Positions 7,501 to 17,515 of a stretch of DNA of 64,000 nt are shown piece by piece. Location: assembly GCF_012933465.1 (NCBI RefSeq), contig NZ_JABBND010000002.1, forward strand, positions 395,055 to 459,054. Reading direction: 5' to 3'. The notes beneath the pieces were generated by a model. It was not told where the DNA came from. It saw only the letters and a program-made list of their open reading frames with translations, and made no database searches. The first letter of the stretch is position 1. Every line of letters starts with the position of its first letter. This stretch comes from Actinomycetospora sp. TBRC 11914. GTDB taxonomy: Bacteria > Actinomycetota > Actinomycetes > Mycobacteriales > Pseudonocardiaceae. The translations under genes were made by a program, and so were the position numbers.

Positions 7501-9048
7501 CTACGGACGCCTCCAGACGCGGCCGGTGCGCGAGAGCATCTCGTCGGCGGACTTCGGGCCCCAGGTACCCGCCGGGTAGGCGTCGGGGGAGCCCTCGCGG
7601 TGCCACTTCTCGATCACGGGATCGAGGATCCGCCAGGACAGCTCGACCTCGGTGTTGGTGGGGAAGAGCGACGGCTCGCCGAGCAGGACGTCGAGCAGCA
7701 GGCGCTCGTAGGCCTCGGGGGAGGCCTCGGTGAACGCGGTGCCGTACCCGAAGTCCATCGTCACATCGCGGACCTCCATCCCCGACCCGGGGACCTTGGA
7801 GCCGAACCGCAGCGTCACGCCCTCGTCGGGCTGCACCCGCACGACCAGCGCGTTCTGACCGAGCTCCTCGGTCATCGTCTGGTCGAACGGCAGGTGCGGG
7901 GCGCGCTTGAACACCACCGCGATCTCGGTGACGCGGCGCCCGAGCCGCTTGCCGGTGCGCAGGTAGAACGGCACCCCGGCCCAGCGGCGGGTGTCGACGG
8001 TGCAGGTGATGGCCGCGTAGGTCTCGGTGACCGAGTCCGGCGGGAAGCCCTCCTCCTGCTGCAGGCCCTTGACCTCGGTCGAGCCCTGCCACCCGGCGGT
8101 GTACTGCCCGCGGGCGGTGGTCTCGTCCAGCGGCTCGGCGAGCTTCGTCGCCGAGAGGACCTTGATCTTCTCCTCGCGCAGGTCGTGCGGGGAGAACGAC
8201 AGCGGCTCCTCCATCGCGGTGAGCGCGAGCAGCTGCAGCAGGTGGTTCTGGATGACGTCGCGGGCCGCGCCGATGCCGTCGTAGTAGCCGGCCCGGCCGC
8301 CCACCCCGATGTCCTCGGCCATCGTGATCTGCACGTGGTCGACATGGTGGGAGTTCCAGATCGGCTCGAACAGCTCGTTGGCGAAGCGCAGCGCCAGCAG
8401 GTTCTGCACCGTCTCCTTGCCGAGGTAGTGATCGATGCGGAACACCGACTCCTCGGGGAAGACGTCGTTGACGATCTCGTTGAGCTCCCGCGCGGAGGCA
8501 AGGTCGTGCCCGAACGGCTTCTCGATGACCACCCGGCGCCAGGCGTCCTCCGTGGAGTCCGCGAGGCCCGACCGGGAGAGCTGCTTGCACACCGTCGGGA
8601 ACGCGTCCGGCGGGATGGAGAGGTAGAACGCGTGGTTGCCGTTGGTGCCGCGGCTCTCGTCGAGCTCGTGCACGCACGCGGCGAGCGTGTCGAACGCGTC
8701 GTCGTCGTCGAAGGTGCCCTGCACGAAGCGCAGGCCCTCGGCGAGCCGGTCCCACACCTCCGAGCGGAACGGCGTCCGCGCGTGCTCGCGCACCGCGTCG
8801 TGCACCACCTCGGCGAAGTCCTCGTCCGCCCAGTCCCGCCGGGCGAACCCGACCAGCGCGAAGCCCGGCGGCAGCAGGCCCCGGTTCGCCAGGTCGTAGA
8901 TCGCCGGCATGAGCTTCTTGCGCGCGAGGTCGCCGGTCACGCCGAACAGCACCAGCCCGCTCGGGCCGGCGATGCGTGGCAGCCGCTTGTCCCGCGGGTC
9001 GCGCAGGGGGTTGTTCCAGCCGTCGGTCGGGGAGCCGTCACGGCTCAC
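7501..9048 (-). CDS. zwf: Glucose-6-phosphate 1-dehydrogenase
   Basis: 515 residues from a GTG at 9048. It oxidises glucose-6-phosphate with NADP+ and is the entry to the oxidative pentose-phosphate pathway. The N-terminal Rossmann motif is GVTGDLARKKLMPA. The active-site signature is RIDHYLGKE, containing the catalytic His and substrate-binding Lys. The C-terminal dimerisation domain includes FYLRTGKRLGRRVTEIAVVF. The start overlaps the pgi stop as GTGA. OpcA, its assembly factor, is encoded directly downstream. Confidence 0.97.
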   Translation of the reverse strand: MSRDGSPTDGWNNPLRDPRDKRLPRIAGPSGLVLFGVTGDLARKKLMPAIYDLANRGLLPPGFALVGFARRDWADEDFAEVVHDAVREHARTPFRSEVWDRLAEGLRFVQGTFDDDDAFDTLAACVHELDESRGTNGNHAFYLSIPPDAFPTVCKQLSRSGLADSTEDAWRRVVIEKPFGHDLASARELNEIVNDVFPEESVFRIDHYLGKETVQNLLALRFANELFEPIWNSHHVDHVQITMAEDIGVGGRAGYYDGIGAARDVIQNHLLQLLALTAMEEPLSFSPHDLREEKIKVLSATKLAEPLDETTARGQYTAGWQGSTEVKGLQQEEGFPPDSVTETYAAITCTVDTRRWAGVPFYLRTGKRLGRRVTEIAVVFKRAPHLPFDQTMTEELGQNALVVRVQPDEGVTLRFGSKVPGSGMEVRDVTMDFGYGTAFTEASPEAYERLLLDVLLGEPSLFPTNTEVELSWRILDPVIEKWHREGSPDAYPAGTWGPKSADEMLSRTGRVWRRP

Positions 9049-10739
9049 CGCGTCACCTCCGTGACCGCGTTCGCGAGGGCCACCAACCCGGCCGCCCGGT
9101 CGGCCAGGTGCACGCGCAGCACGGGACGCCCGTGGTCGGTGAGGACCTGGGCGTCGCCCGCCGCCTGGGCGTGCTGGAGCTGGCCGAACGTGAAGGGCTG
9201 GTCGGGGATGGCCAGGTCGTCGGCCACCGAACCCGTGATCTGCAGGAACACGCCGTTCTGGTGGCCGCCCTTGTGGTACTGCCCGGTGGAGTGCAGGAAG
9301 CGCGGACCCCAGCCGAACGTCGTCTGCAGGTGGGTCCGCTCCGCGACCTCGGGGCGCAGCACCCCGGCCGAGGCGTCGTCGAGCCGGTCGAGATAGGCCT
9401 GCACGGCGACGTAGCCGTGGTCGGGCGCGGCGTCGATCAGCGCCTGCAGGGCCTGGGCGAGCGTGCCCGGCGAGCCGAGCCAGTCCCCGCCGCGCACCTC
9501 GACGGGTCCCTCGACGAGCACCGGGGGCTCGTCCTGCGCCGGGCCCGAGCCGGAGCCGGCCGCCGCGAGCAGGTCACGCGTGGCCTGCTTGGCCGACTCG
9601 ACGTCGGGCTGGTCGAACGGGTTGATCCCGATGAGCCGCCCGGCCAGCGCGATGGCCGTCTCCCACAGCAGGAACTGGCCGCCGAGGGTGCCCTCGGCCG
9701 CGATCTGGGCGTTCCCGACGGCGGGCCCGATCGTCACCACGGTCGCGTCGCTGCCGTGGTCGGCGAAGCCCGGGGCCTCGGGCGACTCGACGACGACGGG
9801 CAGCAGCCCGAGGCCCTGCTTGCCCGTCGACTCCGCGATCAGCTGCTCGGCCCAGTCACCGAAGCCGATCAGGCCGGAGCCGGAGTCGGCCAGCACGACC
9901 TTCTCGGCGCCCGCGTTGTGGGCGGCGGCCAGCGCCGCACCGAGCAGGACCGCCGGGTTGTCGGCGCTGTCGGCCTGCAGCGCGGGCGCCGCGGCCGCGG
10001 CCTCGTCGAGCAGCTGCCCGACGTCGACCCCGGCGAGCGCGGACGGCACGAGCCCGAACGCGGTGAGCGCCGAGTAGCGCCCGCCCACCTCGGGGTCGGC
10101 CTCGATCGTGGCGCGGTAGCCCAGCTCGGAGGCGAGCTGCTCGAGCTTCGTGCCCGGGTCGGTCACGACGACCATGCGGCTCGCCGCGTCGATGCCGTTG
10201 GCCTCGAAGACCTGGGTGAACGTGCGCCGCTGGCTGTCGGTCTCGACGGTGCCGCCGGACTTCGAGCTCACCACCAGCACCGTGCGCGACAGGTCCCCGG
10301 CGAGCGCGTCGGAGACCTGGCCGGGGTCGGTGGTGTCGAGCACCGTGATCGGGTGCGCGCCCCCGACCGCGGAGCCGGAGCGGGTGTGGCAGATGACCTC
10401 GGGGGCGAGCGACGAGCCGCCCATGCCGGCGAGGACCACCCGGTCGACGCCCTCGGCGTGCAGGTCACCGCGCAGGGCGGAGAGCCGCTCGACCAGCGGG
10501 CGCGACGTCTCGTGCAGCGACACCCAGCTCAGGCGCTTGGACGCCTCGCTCTGCGCGTCCGGCCCCCACAGCGTGGGGTCCTGGCGGGCCAGGGCCGACG
10601 GCACGGCGTCGCCGACGAGCTTCTCGACGAGCGCCGCGGCGGCGTCGGCCAGCTGCGGGTCGACCAGGGAGACCGAGACGCCGCTGCCCCCCGCTCCATG
10701 GGTCGAGCTCCGCTGCGCTCCGTCTCCCGCCGCGCTCAC
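9045..10739 (-). CDS. pgi: Glucose-6-phosphate isomerase (SIS-domain type)
   Basis: 564 residues from a GTG at 10739 that overlaps the tal stop (GTGA) and has GGAGCAGG just upstream. It interconverts glucose-6-P and fructose-6-P, closing a cycle with tal and tkt. Visible are [14 protein letters not shown], the sugar-phosphate-binding [12 protein letters not shown], and a C-terminal [16 protein letters not shown] segment characteristic of the isomerase encoded beside tal in actinobacteria. In some actinobacteria tal and pgi are fused; here they are separate but coupled. The first ~25 residues ([11 protein letters not shown]...) look unconstrained, so the functional start could be slightly later, but no internal ATG or GTG offers a better one. 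Confidence 0.9.
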   Translation of the reverse strand: MSAAGDGAQRSSTHGAGGSGVSVSLVDPQLADAAAALVEKLVGDAVPSALARQDPTLWGPDAQSEASKRLSWVSLHETSRPLVERLSALRGDLHAEGVDRVVLAGMGGSSLAPEVICHTRSGSAVGGAHPITVLDTTDPGQVSDALAGDLSRTVLVVSSKSGGTVETDSQRRTFTQVFEANGIDAASRMVVVTDPGTKLEQLASELGYRATIEADPEVGGRYSALTAFGLVPSALAGVDVGQLLDEAAAAAPALQADSADNPAVLLGAALAAAHNAGAEKVVLADSGSGLIGFGDWAEQLIAESTGKQGLGLLPVVVESPEAPGFADHGSDATVVTIGPAVGNAQIAAEGTLGGQFLLWETAIALAGRLIGINPFDQPDVESAKQATRDLLAAAGSGSGPAQDEPPVLVEGPVEVRGGDWLGSPGTLAQALQALIDAAPDHGYVAVQAYLDRLDDASAGVLRPEVAERTHLQTTFGWGPRFLHSTGQYHKGGHQNGVFLQITGSVADDLAIPDQPFTFGQLQHAQAAGDAQVLTDHGRPVLRVHLADRAAGLVALANAVTEVTR

Positions 10740-11857
10740 GCCTGCTCCGGGCTGCGCCGCGTCAGCTGCTCGGACACGGTCTCGAGCAGCTCCTTCCAGG
10801 CGTCGTCGAACTTCTGGACGCCCTCGTCCTCGAGGACCTGGTAGACGTCGTCGACGTCGATGCCCACCTCGGAGAGCGCGGCGAAGACCTCGGCCGCGGC
10901 GTCCGCCGTGCCCGACACCGCGTCCCCGTGCAGCTCGCCGTGGTCGGCGAACGCCTCGAGGGTGGCCTCGGGCATGGTGTTGACCGTGTTCGGGGCGACC
11001 AGCTCGGTCACGTACATCGTGTCCGGGTAGGCCTTGTTCTTGACGCCGGTGGAGGCCCAGAGCGGGCGCTGCGGGTTGGCGCCCGCCCCCTGCAGCGTCG
11101 CCCACCGCTCGGTGCCGAACACGTCCAGGTAGGCCTGGTAGGCGAGGCGGGCGTTCGCGACGGCGGCCGTGCCCCGCAGCGCGAGCGCCGCGTCGGTGCC
11201 GATCTTCTCGAGCCGCTTGTCGACCTCGCTGTCCACGCGCGAGACGAAGAACGAGGCGACCGAGGCCATGCCCGAGATGTCGTGGCCGTTGGCCTTGGCC
11301 TGCTCCATCCCGGCGAGGAAGGCGTCCATGACGGCGCGGTAGCGGTCGACCGAGAAGATCAGCGTGACGTTCACGCTGATGCCCTCGGCGAGCGTCCGCG
11401 TGATCGCCGGGATGCCCTCGGGCGTCGCCGGGATCTTGATCATCAGGTTGGGGCGGTCGACCGTCTTCCACAGGTCGACGGCCTCGTCGACGGTGGCGTC
11501 GGTCTTGTGGGCGTTGCGCGGGTCGACCTCGAGGGAGACCCGACCGTCCTTGCCGCCGGTCTCCGTCCAGACCCCGCGGAAGATGTCGCACGCGTGCCGG
11601 ACGTCGTCGGTGGTGATCTCGCGGACCGCCTCGTCGACGTCGGCGCCGCGGCGGGCGAGGTCGTCGAGCTGCTCGGCGTAGTAACTGGCGTCGGCCAGGG
11701 CGTTCTGGAAGATCGACGGGTTCGAGGTGACCCCGACGACGTGCTTCTGCTCGATCAGCGTCTTGAGGTTGCCGCTCATGATCCGCTGACGGGAGAGGTC
11801 GTCGAGCCAGATGGAGACGCCGGCGGCCGAGAGGTCGGCCAGGGGGGTGGTGCTCAT
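10736..11857 (-). CDS. tal: Transaldolase
   Basis: 373 residues, ATG at 11857. It transfers a dihydroxyacetone unit from sedoheptulose-7-P to glyceraldehyde-3-P. The family signature [13 protein letters not shown] is near residue 42. The Schiff-base Lys region is [13 protein letters not shown], and [11 protein letters not shown] is a further conserved block. It lies 31 nt downstream of tkt and is coupled to pgi by a GTGA overlap. The length is typical of the long actinobacterial transaldolases. Confidence 0.97.
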   Translation of the reverse strand: MSTTPLADLSAAGVSIWLDDLSRQRIMSGNLKTLIEQKHVVGVTSNPSIFQNALADASYYAEQLDDLARRGADVDEAVREITTDDVRHACDIFRGVWTETGGKDGRVSLEVDPRNAHKTDATVDEAVDLWKTVDRPNLMIKIPATPEGIPAITRTLAEGISVNVTLIFSVDRYRAVMDAFLAGMEQAKANGHDISGMASVASFFVSRVDSEVDKRLEKIGTDAALALRGTAAVANARLAYQAYLDVFGTERWATLQGAGANPQRPLWASTGVKNKAYPDTMYVTELVAPNTVNTMPEATLEAFADHGELHGDAVSGTADAAAEVFAALSEVGIDVDDVYQVLEDEGVQKFDDAWKELLETVSEQLTRRSPEQA

Positions 11858-11888
11858 GGTGTCCTCCGGATGGGACGTTGGTGGCCGG

Positions 11889-14021
11889 TCAGGACGTCGC
11901 GCGGGCCAGTGTGCGGCGCGCCGCGTCCACGACGGCCTCGGCGGTGAAGCCGAACTTCTCGAACAGGGTCTTGTAGTCCGCGCTCGCGCCGAAGTGCTCG
12001 ATGGAGACGGGCTCGCCGACGGCGCCGAGGTGGCGGAACCACGGCTGGGCGACGCCGGCCTCGACGGAGACGCGGGCGGTCACGGAGGAGGGCAGCACGC
12101 TCTCCCGGTAGTCGTCGTCCTGGTTCTCGAACCAGTCGAGGCAGGGCACCGAGACCACGCGGGTCGGCACGCCGTCGGCCTCCAGCGTGGTGCGGGCCTC
12201 GACCGCGAGCTGCACCTCGGAGCCGGTGGCCATGATGATCACCTGCGGGGTGCCGCCACCCGCCTCGGCGAGCACGTAGGCGCCCTTCGCGACGCCCTCG
12301 GCCGAGGTGCCCTCGAGCACCGGCAGGTTCTGGCGGGTGAGCGCGAGGCCGGCCGGTCCCGTGGGGTTGTCGAGGATCGCCTTGAACGCGTGGGCGGTCT
12401 CGTTCGGGTCGGCCGGGCGGACCACGGACATCCGCGGGATCGCCCGCAGGCTCGCCAGCTGCTCGATCGGCTGGTGGGTCGGCCCGTCCTCGCCGAGCCC
12501 GATCGAGTCGTGGGTCCAGATGTAGAGGGTGTTGAGGTTCATCAGGGCCGCGAGGCGGACCGGCGGGCGCATGTAGTCGGAGAAGATGAGGAAGGTCCCG
12601 CCGAACGGGCGGGTGCCGCCGTGCAGCGTGATGCCGTTGAGGATCGAGCCCATGGCGTGCTCGCGGACCCCGAAGTGCAGGACCCGGCCGTAGGGGCTCA
12701 TCTGGCCCCACATGTTCGTCTTCACCGTCGACGGCCCGAACGACGGCGAGTCCGGGATCGTCGTGTTGTTGCTCTCGGCGAGGTCGGCCGAGCCGCCCCA
12801 GAGCTCGGGGAGCGCGGGACCCACGGCGCCGAGGATCGCCTGCAGCGCCTTGCGGGTGGCGAGCGGCTTGTCGTCGGTGCTCCAGGTGGGCAGGTTCTCC
12901 GCCCATCCGGCGGGCAGCTCGCGCTTGGCCATGCGGTCGAAGAGCTCGCGACGCTCCGGGTTGGCCGAGGCCCAGTCGTCGAACTGCTTGTTCCAGGCCT
13001 CGTGGGCCTCGCGCCCGCGGTCCTTCACCTTGCGGGCGTGGGAGAGCACCTCGTCGGAGACCTCGAACGACTTGTCCGGGTCGAAGCCGAGGATCTTCTT
13101 GACGGCCGCGACCTCGTCGGCGCCGAGTGCGGCGCCGTGTGCCGTGCCGGTGTTCATCTTGTCCGGCGCCGGATAGCCGATCACGGTCCGCAGCGCGATG
13201 AAGCTCGGCCGGTCGGTGACCGCCTTGGCGTTGTCGATCGCCTCGCGGATCCCGACGACGTTCTCGCCGCCGCGCACCACCTGGGTGTGCCAGCCGTAGG
13301 CCTCGTAGCGGCCGACGACGTCCTCGGAGAGCGCGACGGTGGTGTCGTCCTCGATCGAGATGTGGTTGTCGTCGTAGAAGACGATGAGGTTGCCGAGCTG
13401 CTGGCGGCCGGCGATCGAGCTGGCCTCCGCCGTCACGCCCTCCTCGATGTCCCCGTCCGAGGCGATGACGTAGATGAAGTGGTCGAAGGGGCTCTCCCCG
13501 GGCGCGGCGTCCGGGTCCCAGAGGCCGCGCTCCCGGCGGGCCGCCATCGCCATGCCGACCGACGAGGCCAGGCCCTGGCCCAGCGGGCCGGTGGTGATCT
13601 CGACGCCGGTGGTGTAGCCGTGCTCGGGGTGCCCCGGGGTGCGGGAGCCCCAGGTGCGCAGCTGCTCGAGGTCCTGCAGCTCCAGGCCGTACCCGGAGAG
13701 GAAGAGCTGGATGTAGAGCGTGAGGCTCGAGTGGCCGGCGGAGAGGACGAAGCGGTCCCGGCCGGGCCAGTCGGCGTCGGTGGGGTCGTGCCGCATCGTG
13801 TGCTGGAACAGCGTGTAGGCCAGCGGGGCCAGGGCCATCGCCGTGCCGGGGTGGCCGTTGCCGACCTTCTGCACCGCGTCGGCGGCCAGCACCCGGATGG
13901 TGTCGACCGTGCGGTCGTCGATCTCGGACCAGTCGTCCGGCCGGTGCGGGGTGGTGAGGGCCGCGATCTCGTCGGGCGATTCACTCGCCGGGTGGGTGCC
14001 TTCCACGTCGGTCGTCGTCAC
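11889..14021 (-). CDS. tkt: Transketolase
   Basis: 710 residues from a GTG at 14021, with AGGGAGAG upstream. It is a thiamine-diphosphate enzyme transferring two-carbon units in the non-oxidative pentose-phosphate pathway. N-terminal ThDP-domain motifs are NGHPGTAMA and [14 protein letters not shown] (the GDG-type Mg/ThDP motif). The middle pyrimidine domain shows GVREHAMG and [18 protein letters not shown]. The C-terminal domain includes [13 protein letters not shown]. It is the first gene of the six-gene operon; its promoter must lie in the 416-nt divergent gap shared with ctaB. The start could be shifted a few codons but no ATG competes. Confidence 0.96.
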   Translation of the reverse strand: MTTTDVEGTHPASESPDEIAALTTPHRPDDWSEIDDRTVDTIRVLAADAVQKVGNGHPGTAMALAPLAYTLFQHTMRHDPTDADWPGRDRFVLSAGHSSLTLYIQLFLSGYGLELQDLEQLRTWGSRTPGHPEHGYTTGVEITTGPLGQGLASSVGMAMAARRERGLWDPDAAPGESPFDHFIYVIASDGDIEEGVTAEASSIAGRQQLGNLIVFYDDNHISIEDDTTVALSEDVVGRYEAYGWHTQVVRGGENVVGIREAIDNAKAVTDRPSFIALRTVIGYPAPDKMNTGTAHGAALGADEVAAVKKILGFDPDKSFEVSDEVLSHARKVKDRGREAHEAWNKQFDDWASANPERRELFDRMAKRELPAGWAENLPTWSTDDKPLATRKALQAILGAVGPALPELWGGSADLAESNNTTIPDSPSFGPSTVKTNMWGQMSPYGRVLHFGVREHAMGSILNGITLHGGTRPFGGTFLIFSDYMRPPVRLAALMNLNTLYIWTHDSIGLGEDGPTHQPIEQLASLRAIPRMSVVRPADPNETAHAFKAILDNPTGPAGLALTRQNLPVLEGTSAEGVAKGAYVLAEAGGGTPQVIIMATGSEVQLAVEARTTLEADGVPTRVVSVPCLDWFENQDDDYRESVLPSSVTARVSVEAGVAQPWFRHLGAVGEPVSIEHFGASADYKTLFEKFGFTAEAVVDAARRTLARATS

Positions 14022-14437
14022 GAACGTGCTCTCCCTGCTCTCGCGTGGTGAGCCGCGGTGCGGCGCCCGCAGCTCCGTTTCCTCCGGACCCACCGGCGGG
14101 CCGTTCGGGGTCTGACCTGCTGGTCGGCCGGCTGGATCGATCCCGAACTCCCGTCGAGACCATCGTGCCACGCCGAGGTGGCACCTGGCTGCACCCTCGG
14201 ATGCCGGTTCGCATCTACCCGTTCCCGCGTGCGCGGACACGCGCGCCTACGATCGGTGCCCGCTCCCGCGGATGCGCCTGCGTGTGGACCGGCCCGCACC
14301 TCCACCGCCGGACCGGGGGCCGGGCGAGCGCGACCGGCGCCCGGGGTGCAGACTGCACCGACGACAGCGTGTAGGAGGCGGCGGTCCGGGACGCTCCGGA
14401 CGCCGCCGGTGGACGCGGGAGAGGACCGGGTGATCGG
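14022..14437. other. Intergenic region between divergent tkt and ctaB
   Basis: 416 bp without a convincing gene. It must hold the promoters for the pentose-phosphate operon (leftwards) and ctaB (rightwards). I see several GC-rich partial inverted repeats but no clear -35/-10 pair for either direction. Confidence 0.5.
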
Positions 14438-15394
14438 GTGAGCACGGCGGTCGGTCCGGCGCCGACGGGGGACCGGACCAGGCTCGGCGGGCTGTGGGCC
14501 CGCGCAGTGGCCACCGTCCGGGCCTACCTGGCGCTGACCAAGGCCCGGATCATCGAGCAGCTGCTCGTGGTCACGGTCCCGGCGATGATGCTCGCCCAGC
14601 GCGCCGTGCCGTCCCTGTGGCTCGTGCTCGCCGTCCTGCTCGGCGGGGCGGCCGCGGCGGCCAGCGCCCACGCGCTCAACTGCGTCATCGACGCCGACAT
14701 CGACGCGAAGATGGCCCGCACCCGCAAGCGGCCGCTGGCCCGTGACGCGGTGCCGCGCTCGCACGCGCTCGTCTTCGGGCTGGTGCTCGGAGCCGCGTCC
14801 GCGGTGTGGCTGGGGCTGACCGCGAACTGGGTGGCCGCCGGGCTCTCGGTCGCCGCGATCGCCTTCTACATCGTGGTCTACACACTGGTCCTCAAGCGCC
14901 GGACCTCGCAGAACATCGTCTGGGGCGGCGCCGCGGGCTGCATGCCGGTGGTGATCGGCTGGGCGGCGGTGACCGGCTCGGTCGGCTGGCCCGCCCTCGT
15001 GCTGTTCGGGATCATCTTCTTCTGGACGCCGCCGCACTTCTGGGCGCTCGCGATGCGCTACCGCGACGAGTACGCCGCGGCCGGGGTCCCGATGCTGCCG
15101 GTCGTCGCCGCGCCGCAGCGGGTGAGCCGCCAGATCGTCCTGTACTCGTGGGCGATGGTGGCGTGGTCGGCCCTGCTGATCCCGGCGACGTCGTGGATCT
15201 ACCTGGCCACGGCCGTCGTCGGCGGGGTGTGGTTCCTCGTGGCCGCGCACCGTCTCGACCGGGCCGTCCATCGCGACGAGGTCGTCAACTCGATGCGCCT
15301 GTTCCACCTGTCGAACACCTACCTGACCGGGTTGTTCGTGGCCGTGGCGGTGGACTCGGCGTTCGGCTGGCCCGCCCTCGGGTGGCCGTTCTAG
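14438..15394 (+). CDS. ctaB: Protoheme IX farnesyltransferase (heme O synthase)
   Basis: 318 residues from a GTG at 14438. This UbiA-family polytopic membrane protein farnesylates heme B to heme O for aa3-type cytochrome oxidase. The prenyl-diphosphate-binding Asp-rich motif is NCVIDADIDAKMARTRKRPL, and the second conserved loop is WTPPHFWALAMRYRDEYAAA. About nine hydrophobic helices are evident. It is divergent from tkt, exactly as in mycobacteria. ctaA, the next enzyme of the pathway, is encoded 2 kb away on the opposite strand. Confidence 0.97.
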   Translation: MSTAVGPAPTGDRTRLGGLWARAVATVRAYLALTKARIIEQLLVVTVPAMMLAQRAVPSLWLVLAVLLGGAAAAASAHALNCVIDADIDAKMARTRKRPLARDAVPRSHALVFGLVLGAASAVWLGLTANWVAAGLSVAAIAFYIVVYTLVLKRRTSQNIVWGGAAGCMPVVIGWAAVTGSVGWPALVLFGIIFFWTPPHFWALAMRYRDEYAAAGVPMLPVVAAPQRVSRQIVLYSWAMVAWSALLIPATSWIYLATAVVGGVWFLVAAHRLDRAVHRDEVVNSMRLFHLSNTYLTGLFVAVAVDSAFGWPALGWPF

Positions 15395-15481
15395 GACGTC
15401 GCTCCTGCTCGGGGTCCGCGATTCCGAGGGGCCACTGAGCGCAGCTCGGTCGGGCTCCGGGTCTGCCTCGTGTGCTCGTGA

Positions 15482-16399
15482 TCAACGTCCCCGGGTGGAC
15501 AGGGCCGCCTTCACCCGCACGGCGAACGCGTGCGGGAAGCGCAGGTCGAGGGCCGTGCACGGGAGCACGAGCCACCCGGCCGCCGCAAGCGCCGCGAACC
15601 GGGCCTGGTCGCGCCTCCACTGCTCGCGGTCGGTGCGGTGGTGGTCGCCCTGGTAGTCCGCGGCCACCTCGACCTCCTCCCAGCCGAGATCCACCCGCCC
15701 GACGAACCAGCCGTCGTCGTCGAACACCTGCACCTGGGGCACCGCCGGCGGGACGCCCTCGTCCGTGAGGCCGAGGCGCATCCGCGTCTCCGGAGGTGAT
15801 CCCGCGCGGGGGTCGGCACGCGCCACGGCAGGGGCGACGCGGCGCCATCCGCGGCTGCCGGGCCGGCTCTCCCCGAGCACCAGCAACTCCTCCGGGGCGA
15901 AGCCGCCGACGCGTGCCAGTGCGTCGAGCGCGACGACCCGCTCGACCGGGTCCCCGAGCCTCCGGACCAGGTCCCAGGCCGTCCGTAGCGCCGAGGTGAC
16001 CAGGACGTCCTCGACGGCCACCACCTCGTCGGCGGCGAGCACGTCCTGGTGCAGCCGCAGGCCCGGGCGCGGACGGAGGCGCCGGCGCCCGACGACGAGG
16101 TCGACGGGCACCGTCGCCGGCCCACAGCCCGCGCCGAGGAGCTCGGCCGCGGCGTGCCCGCCGACGACCGGCGGCTCGCCCCGGACGTAGAGGACCGCCT
16201 CACGCGCCCGGCCCGCGAGGTCGTCCGCCGCGGCGACCTGTCCGGCGAGGGCGTGCACGTTCGGGAAGAGACGCCGCACGCCGGGACCCGCCACGCGACC
16301 GCGCGTGATCCGCCCGGCCCGGACCGCCTCGCTCGCCCGGAACGGCCCCGCGATGTCCTCCACACCTCTTCGAGTCCGCGGACGGCCTCCGGGTTCCAC
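15482..16399 (-). CDS. DUF559/AbiEi-like protein with C-terminal endonuclease-like fold
   Basis: Up to 305 residues from a GTG at 16399; a GTG at 16363 is an equally plausible start. It resembles the large actinobacterial family with an N-terminal winged-helix-like part (~residues 20-60) and a C-terminal DUF559/Vsr-type restriction-endonuclease-like domain. The C-domain shows FVGRVDLGWEEVEVAADYQGDHH, read as the D...E-x-D/Q active-site region, then REQWRRDQARFAALAAAGW. Such proteins are often annotated as type IV toxin-antitoxin AbiEi-like, but no partner toxin is adjacent and the function is unproven. It is convergent with ctaB. Confidence 0.7.
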   Translation of the reverse strand: MEPGGRPRTRRGVEDIAGPFRASEAVRAGRITRGRVAGPGVRRLFPNVHALAGQVAAADDLAGRAREAVLYVRGEPPVVGGHAAAELLGAGCGPATVPVDLVVGRRRLRPRPGLRLHQDVLAADEVVAVEDVLVTSALRTAWDLVRRLGDPVERVVALDALARVGGFAPEELLVLGESRPGSRGWRRVAPAVARADPRAGSPPETRMRLGLTDEGVPPAVPQVQVFDDDGWFVGRVDLGWEEVEVAADYQGDHHRTDREQWRRDQARFAALAAAGWLVLPCTALDLRFPHAFAVRVKAALSTRGR

Positions 16400-16483
16400 C
16401 CTTCCGCGAGGGGTACAACAGGCAGCTCCAGCGGCCGCGGGACCTGCCCCACGTGCTCGTGATCATGAGCAGGGGAGCCGCGC

Positions 16484-17446
16484 TCACGGGATGAGCAGCA
16501 GCTTCCCCGTCGTCGTCCGGCCCTCGAGGTCGCGGTGCGCCTGGGCGGCGTCGTCGAGCGGGTAGCGCCCGCCGACGCGGATCGGCAGCGACCCGTCGGC
16601 GACCATCGCGAACACGGCCGCCGCCCGCTCCCGCAGCGCCGCCGTCGTCATGACGTGCCACCCCAACGAGGGCCGCGTCAGGTACAGCGACCCCCCGGAG
16701 TTCAGCCGCTGCGGGTCCACCGGCGGCACCGGCCCGGACGCCGCCCCGTAGAGCGCCAGCACGCCGCGCACCCGGAGCGAGGCGAGGGAGCCGTCGAACG
16801 TCGTCGCGCCCACGCCGTCGTAGACGACCGCCACGCCCCGGCCCTCGGTGAGCTCGCGGACCCGGTCGGCGAACCCCTCGTAGCGCAGCACGTGGTGCGC
16901 GCCGGCCTGCCGGGCGAGCTCGCCCTTGGCCTCGGTGGAGGTGGTGGTGATGACCGTGGCGCCGAGCGCCGACGCCATCCGGCACAGCAGCAGGCCCATC
17001 CCGCCCGCCCCGGCGTGGACGAGGACGGCGTCGCCGGCCGCGACGGGATGCGTGTCGTGCACCAGGTAGTGCGCCGTCATGCCCTGCAGGAGCGACGCCG
17101 CGGCCAGCTCGGTGGGCACCGCGTCGGGGATCGGCACCACCCGGGCCGCCGGGATCACCGCCCGCTGCGCGTAGCTGCCGGGACCGTCGGCGAAGGCCAC
17201 CCGGTCGCCCACGGCCACGTCGGTCACCCCGGGCCCGACCGCGGTGACCGTCCCGGCGCCCTCGAGGCCCGGCGTCGTGGGCAGCGTCGCGGGGTAGATG
17301 CCCTGGCGCAGGTAGGTGTCGATGTAGTTGATCCCGACCGCGCCCACCTCGACGAGGACCTCACCGTCCCCCGGCGAGGGGTCGGGGACGTCCTCCGGCA
17401 CCAGGACCTCGGGCCCGCCGTGGGCATCCACCCGGACGGCTCGCAT
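16484..17446 (-). CDS. qor: Quinone oxidoreductase (zeta-crystallin-like MDR family)
   Basis: 320 residues from the ATG at 17446, chosen because GAGAGGGAG lies just upstream. This zinc-independent medium-chain dehydrogenase/reductase reduces quinones with NADPH. The GroES-like N-domain carries GINYIDTYLRQGIYP and the family signature LLQGMTAHYLVHDTHPVAAG. The Rossmann motif is HAGAGGMGLLLC (cf. AAAGGVG). No structural-zinc cysteines are present. It occupies the position of the mycobacterial qor between ctaB and ctaA. Confidence 0.93.
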   Translation of the reverse strand: MRAVRVDAHGGPEVLVPEDVPDPSPGDGEVLVEVGAVGINYIDTYLRQGIYPATLPTTPGLEGAGTVTAVGPGVTDVAVGDRVAFADGPGSYAQRAVIPAARVVPIPDAVPTELAAASLLQGMTAHYLVHDTHPVAAGDAVLVHAGAGGMGLLLCRMASALGATVITTTSTEAKGELARQAGAHHVLRYEGFADRVRELTEGRGVAVVYDGVGATTFDGSLASLRVRGVLALYGAASGPVPPVDPQRLNSGGSLYLTRPSLGWHVMTTAALRERAAAVFAMVADGSLPIRVGGRYPLDDAAQAHRDLEGRTTTGKLLLIP

Positions 17447-17480
17447 CGCCGCTCCCTCTCCGCTCCTCGGCAACCGGCAG

Positions 17481-17507
17481 CTCGTCGGCAACCGGCACCC
17501 CGACGAG
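17481..17507. terminator. Hairpin downstream of ctaA
   Basis: CTCGTCGG (17481-17488) pairs perfectly with CCGACGAG (17500-17507) around an 11-nt loop, nine bases past the ctaA stop in the direction of transcription. A 13-bp direct repeat (TCGGCAACCGGCA at 17467 and 17484) overlaps it. It is a probable factor-assisted terminator; there is no U-tract. Confidence 0.5.
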
Positions 17508-17515
17508 AGGATGCC

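Noticed and set aside
14022..14437. Small genes in the tkt-ctaB gap
   Set aside because: The open frames there are rich in Pro/Arg/Ser without codon bias or recognisable motifs.
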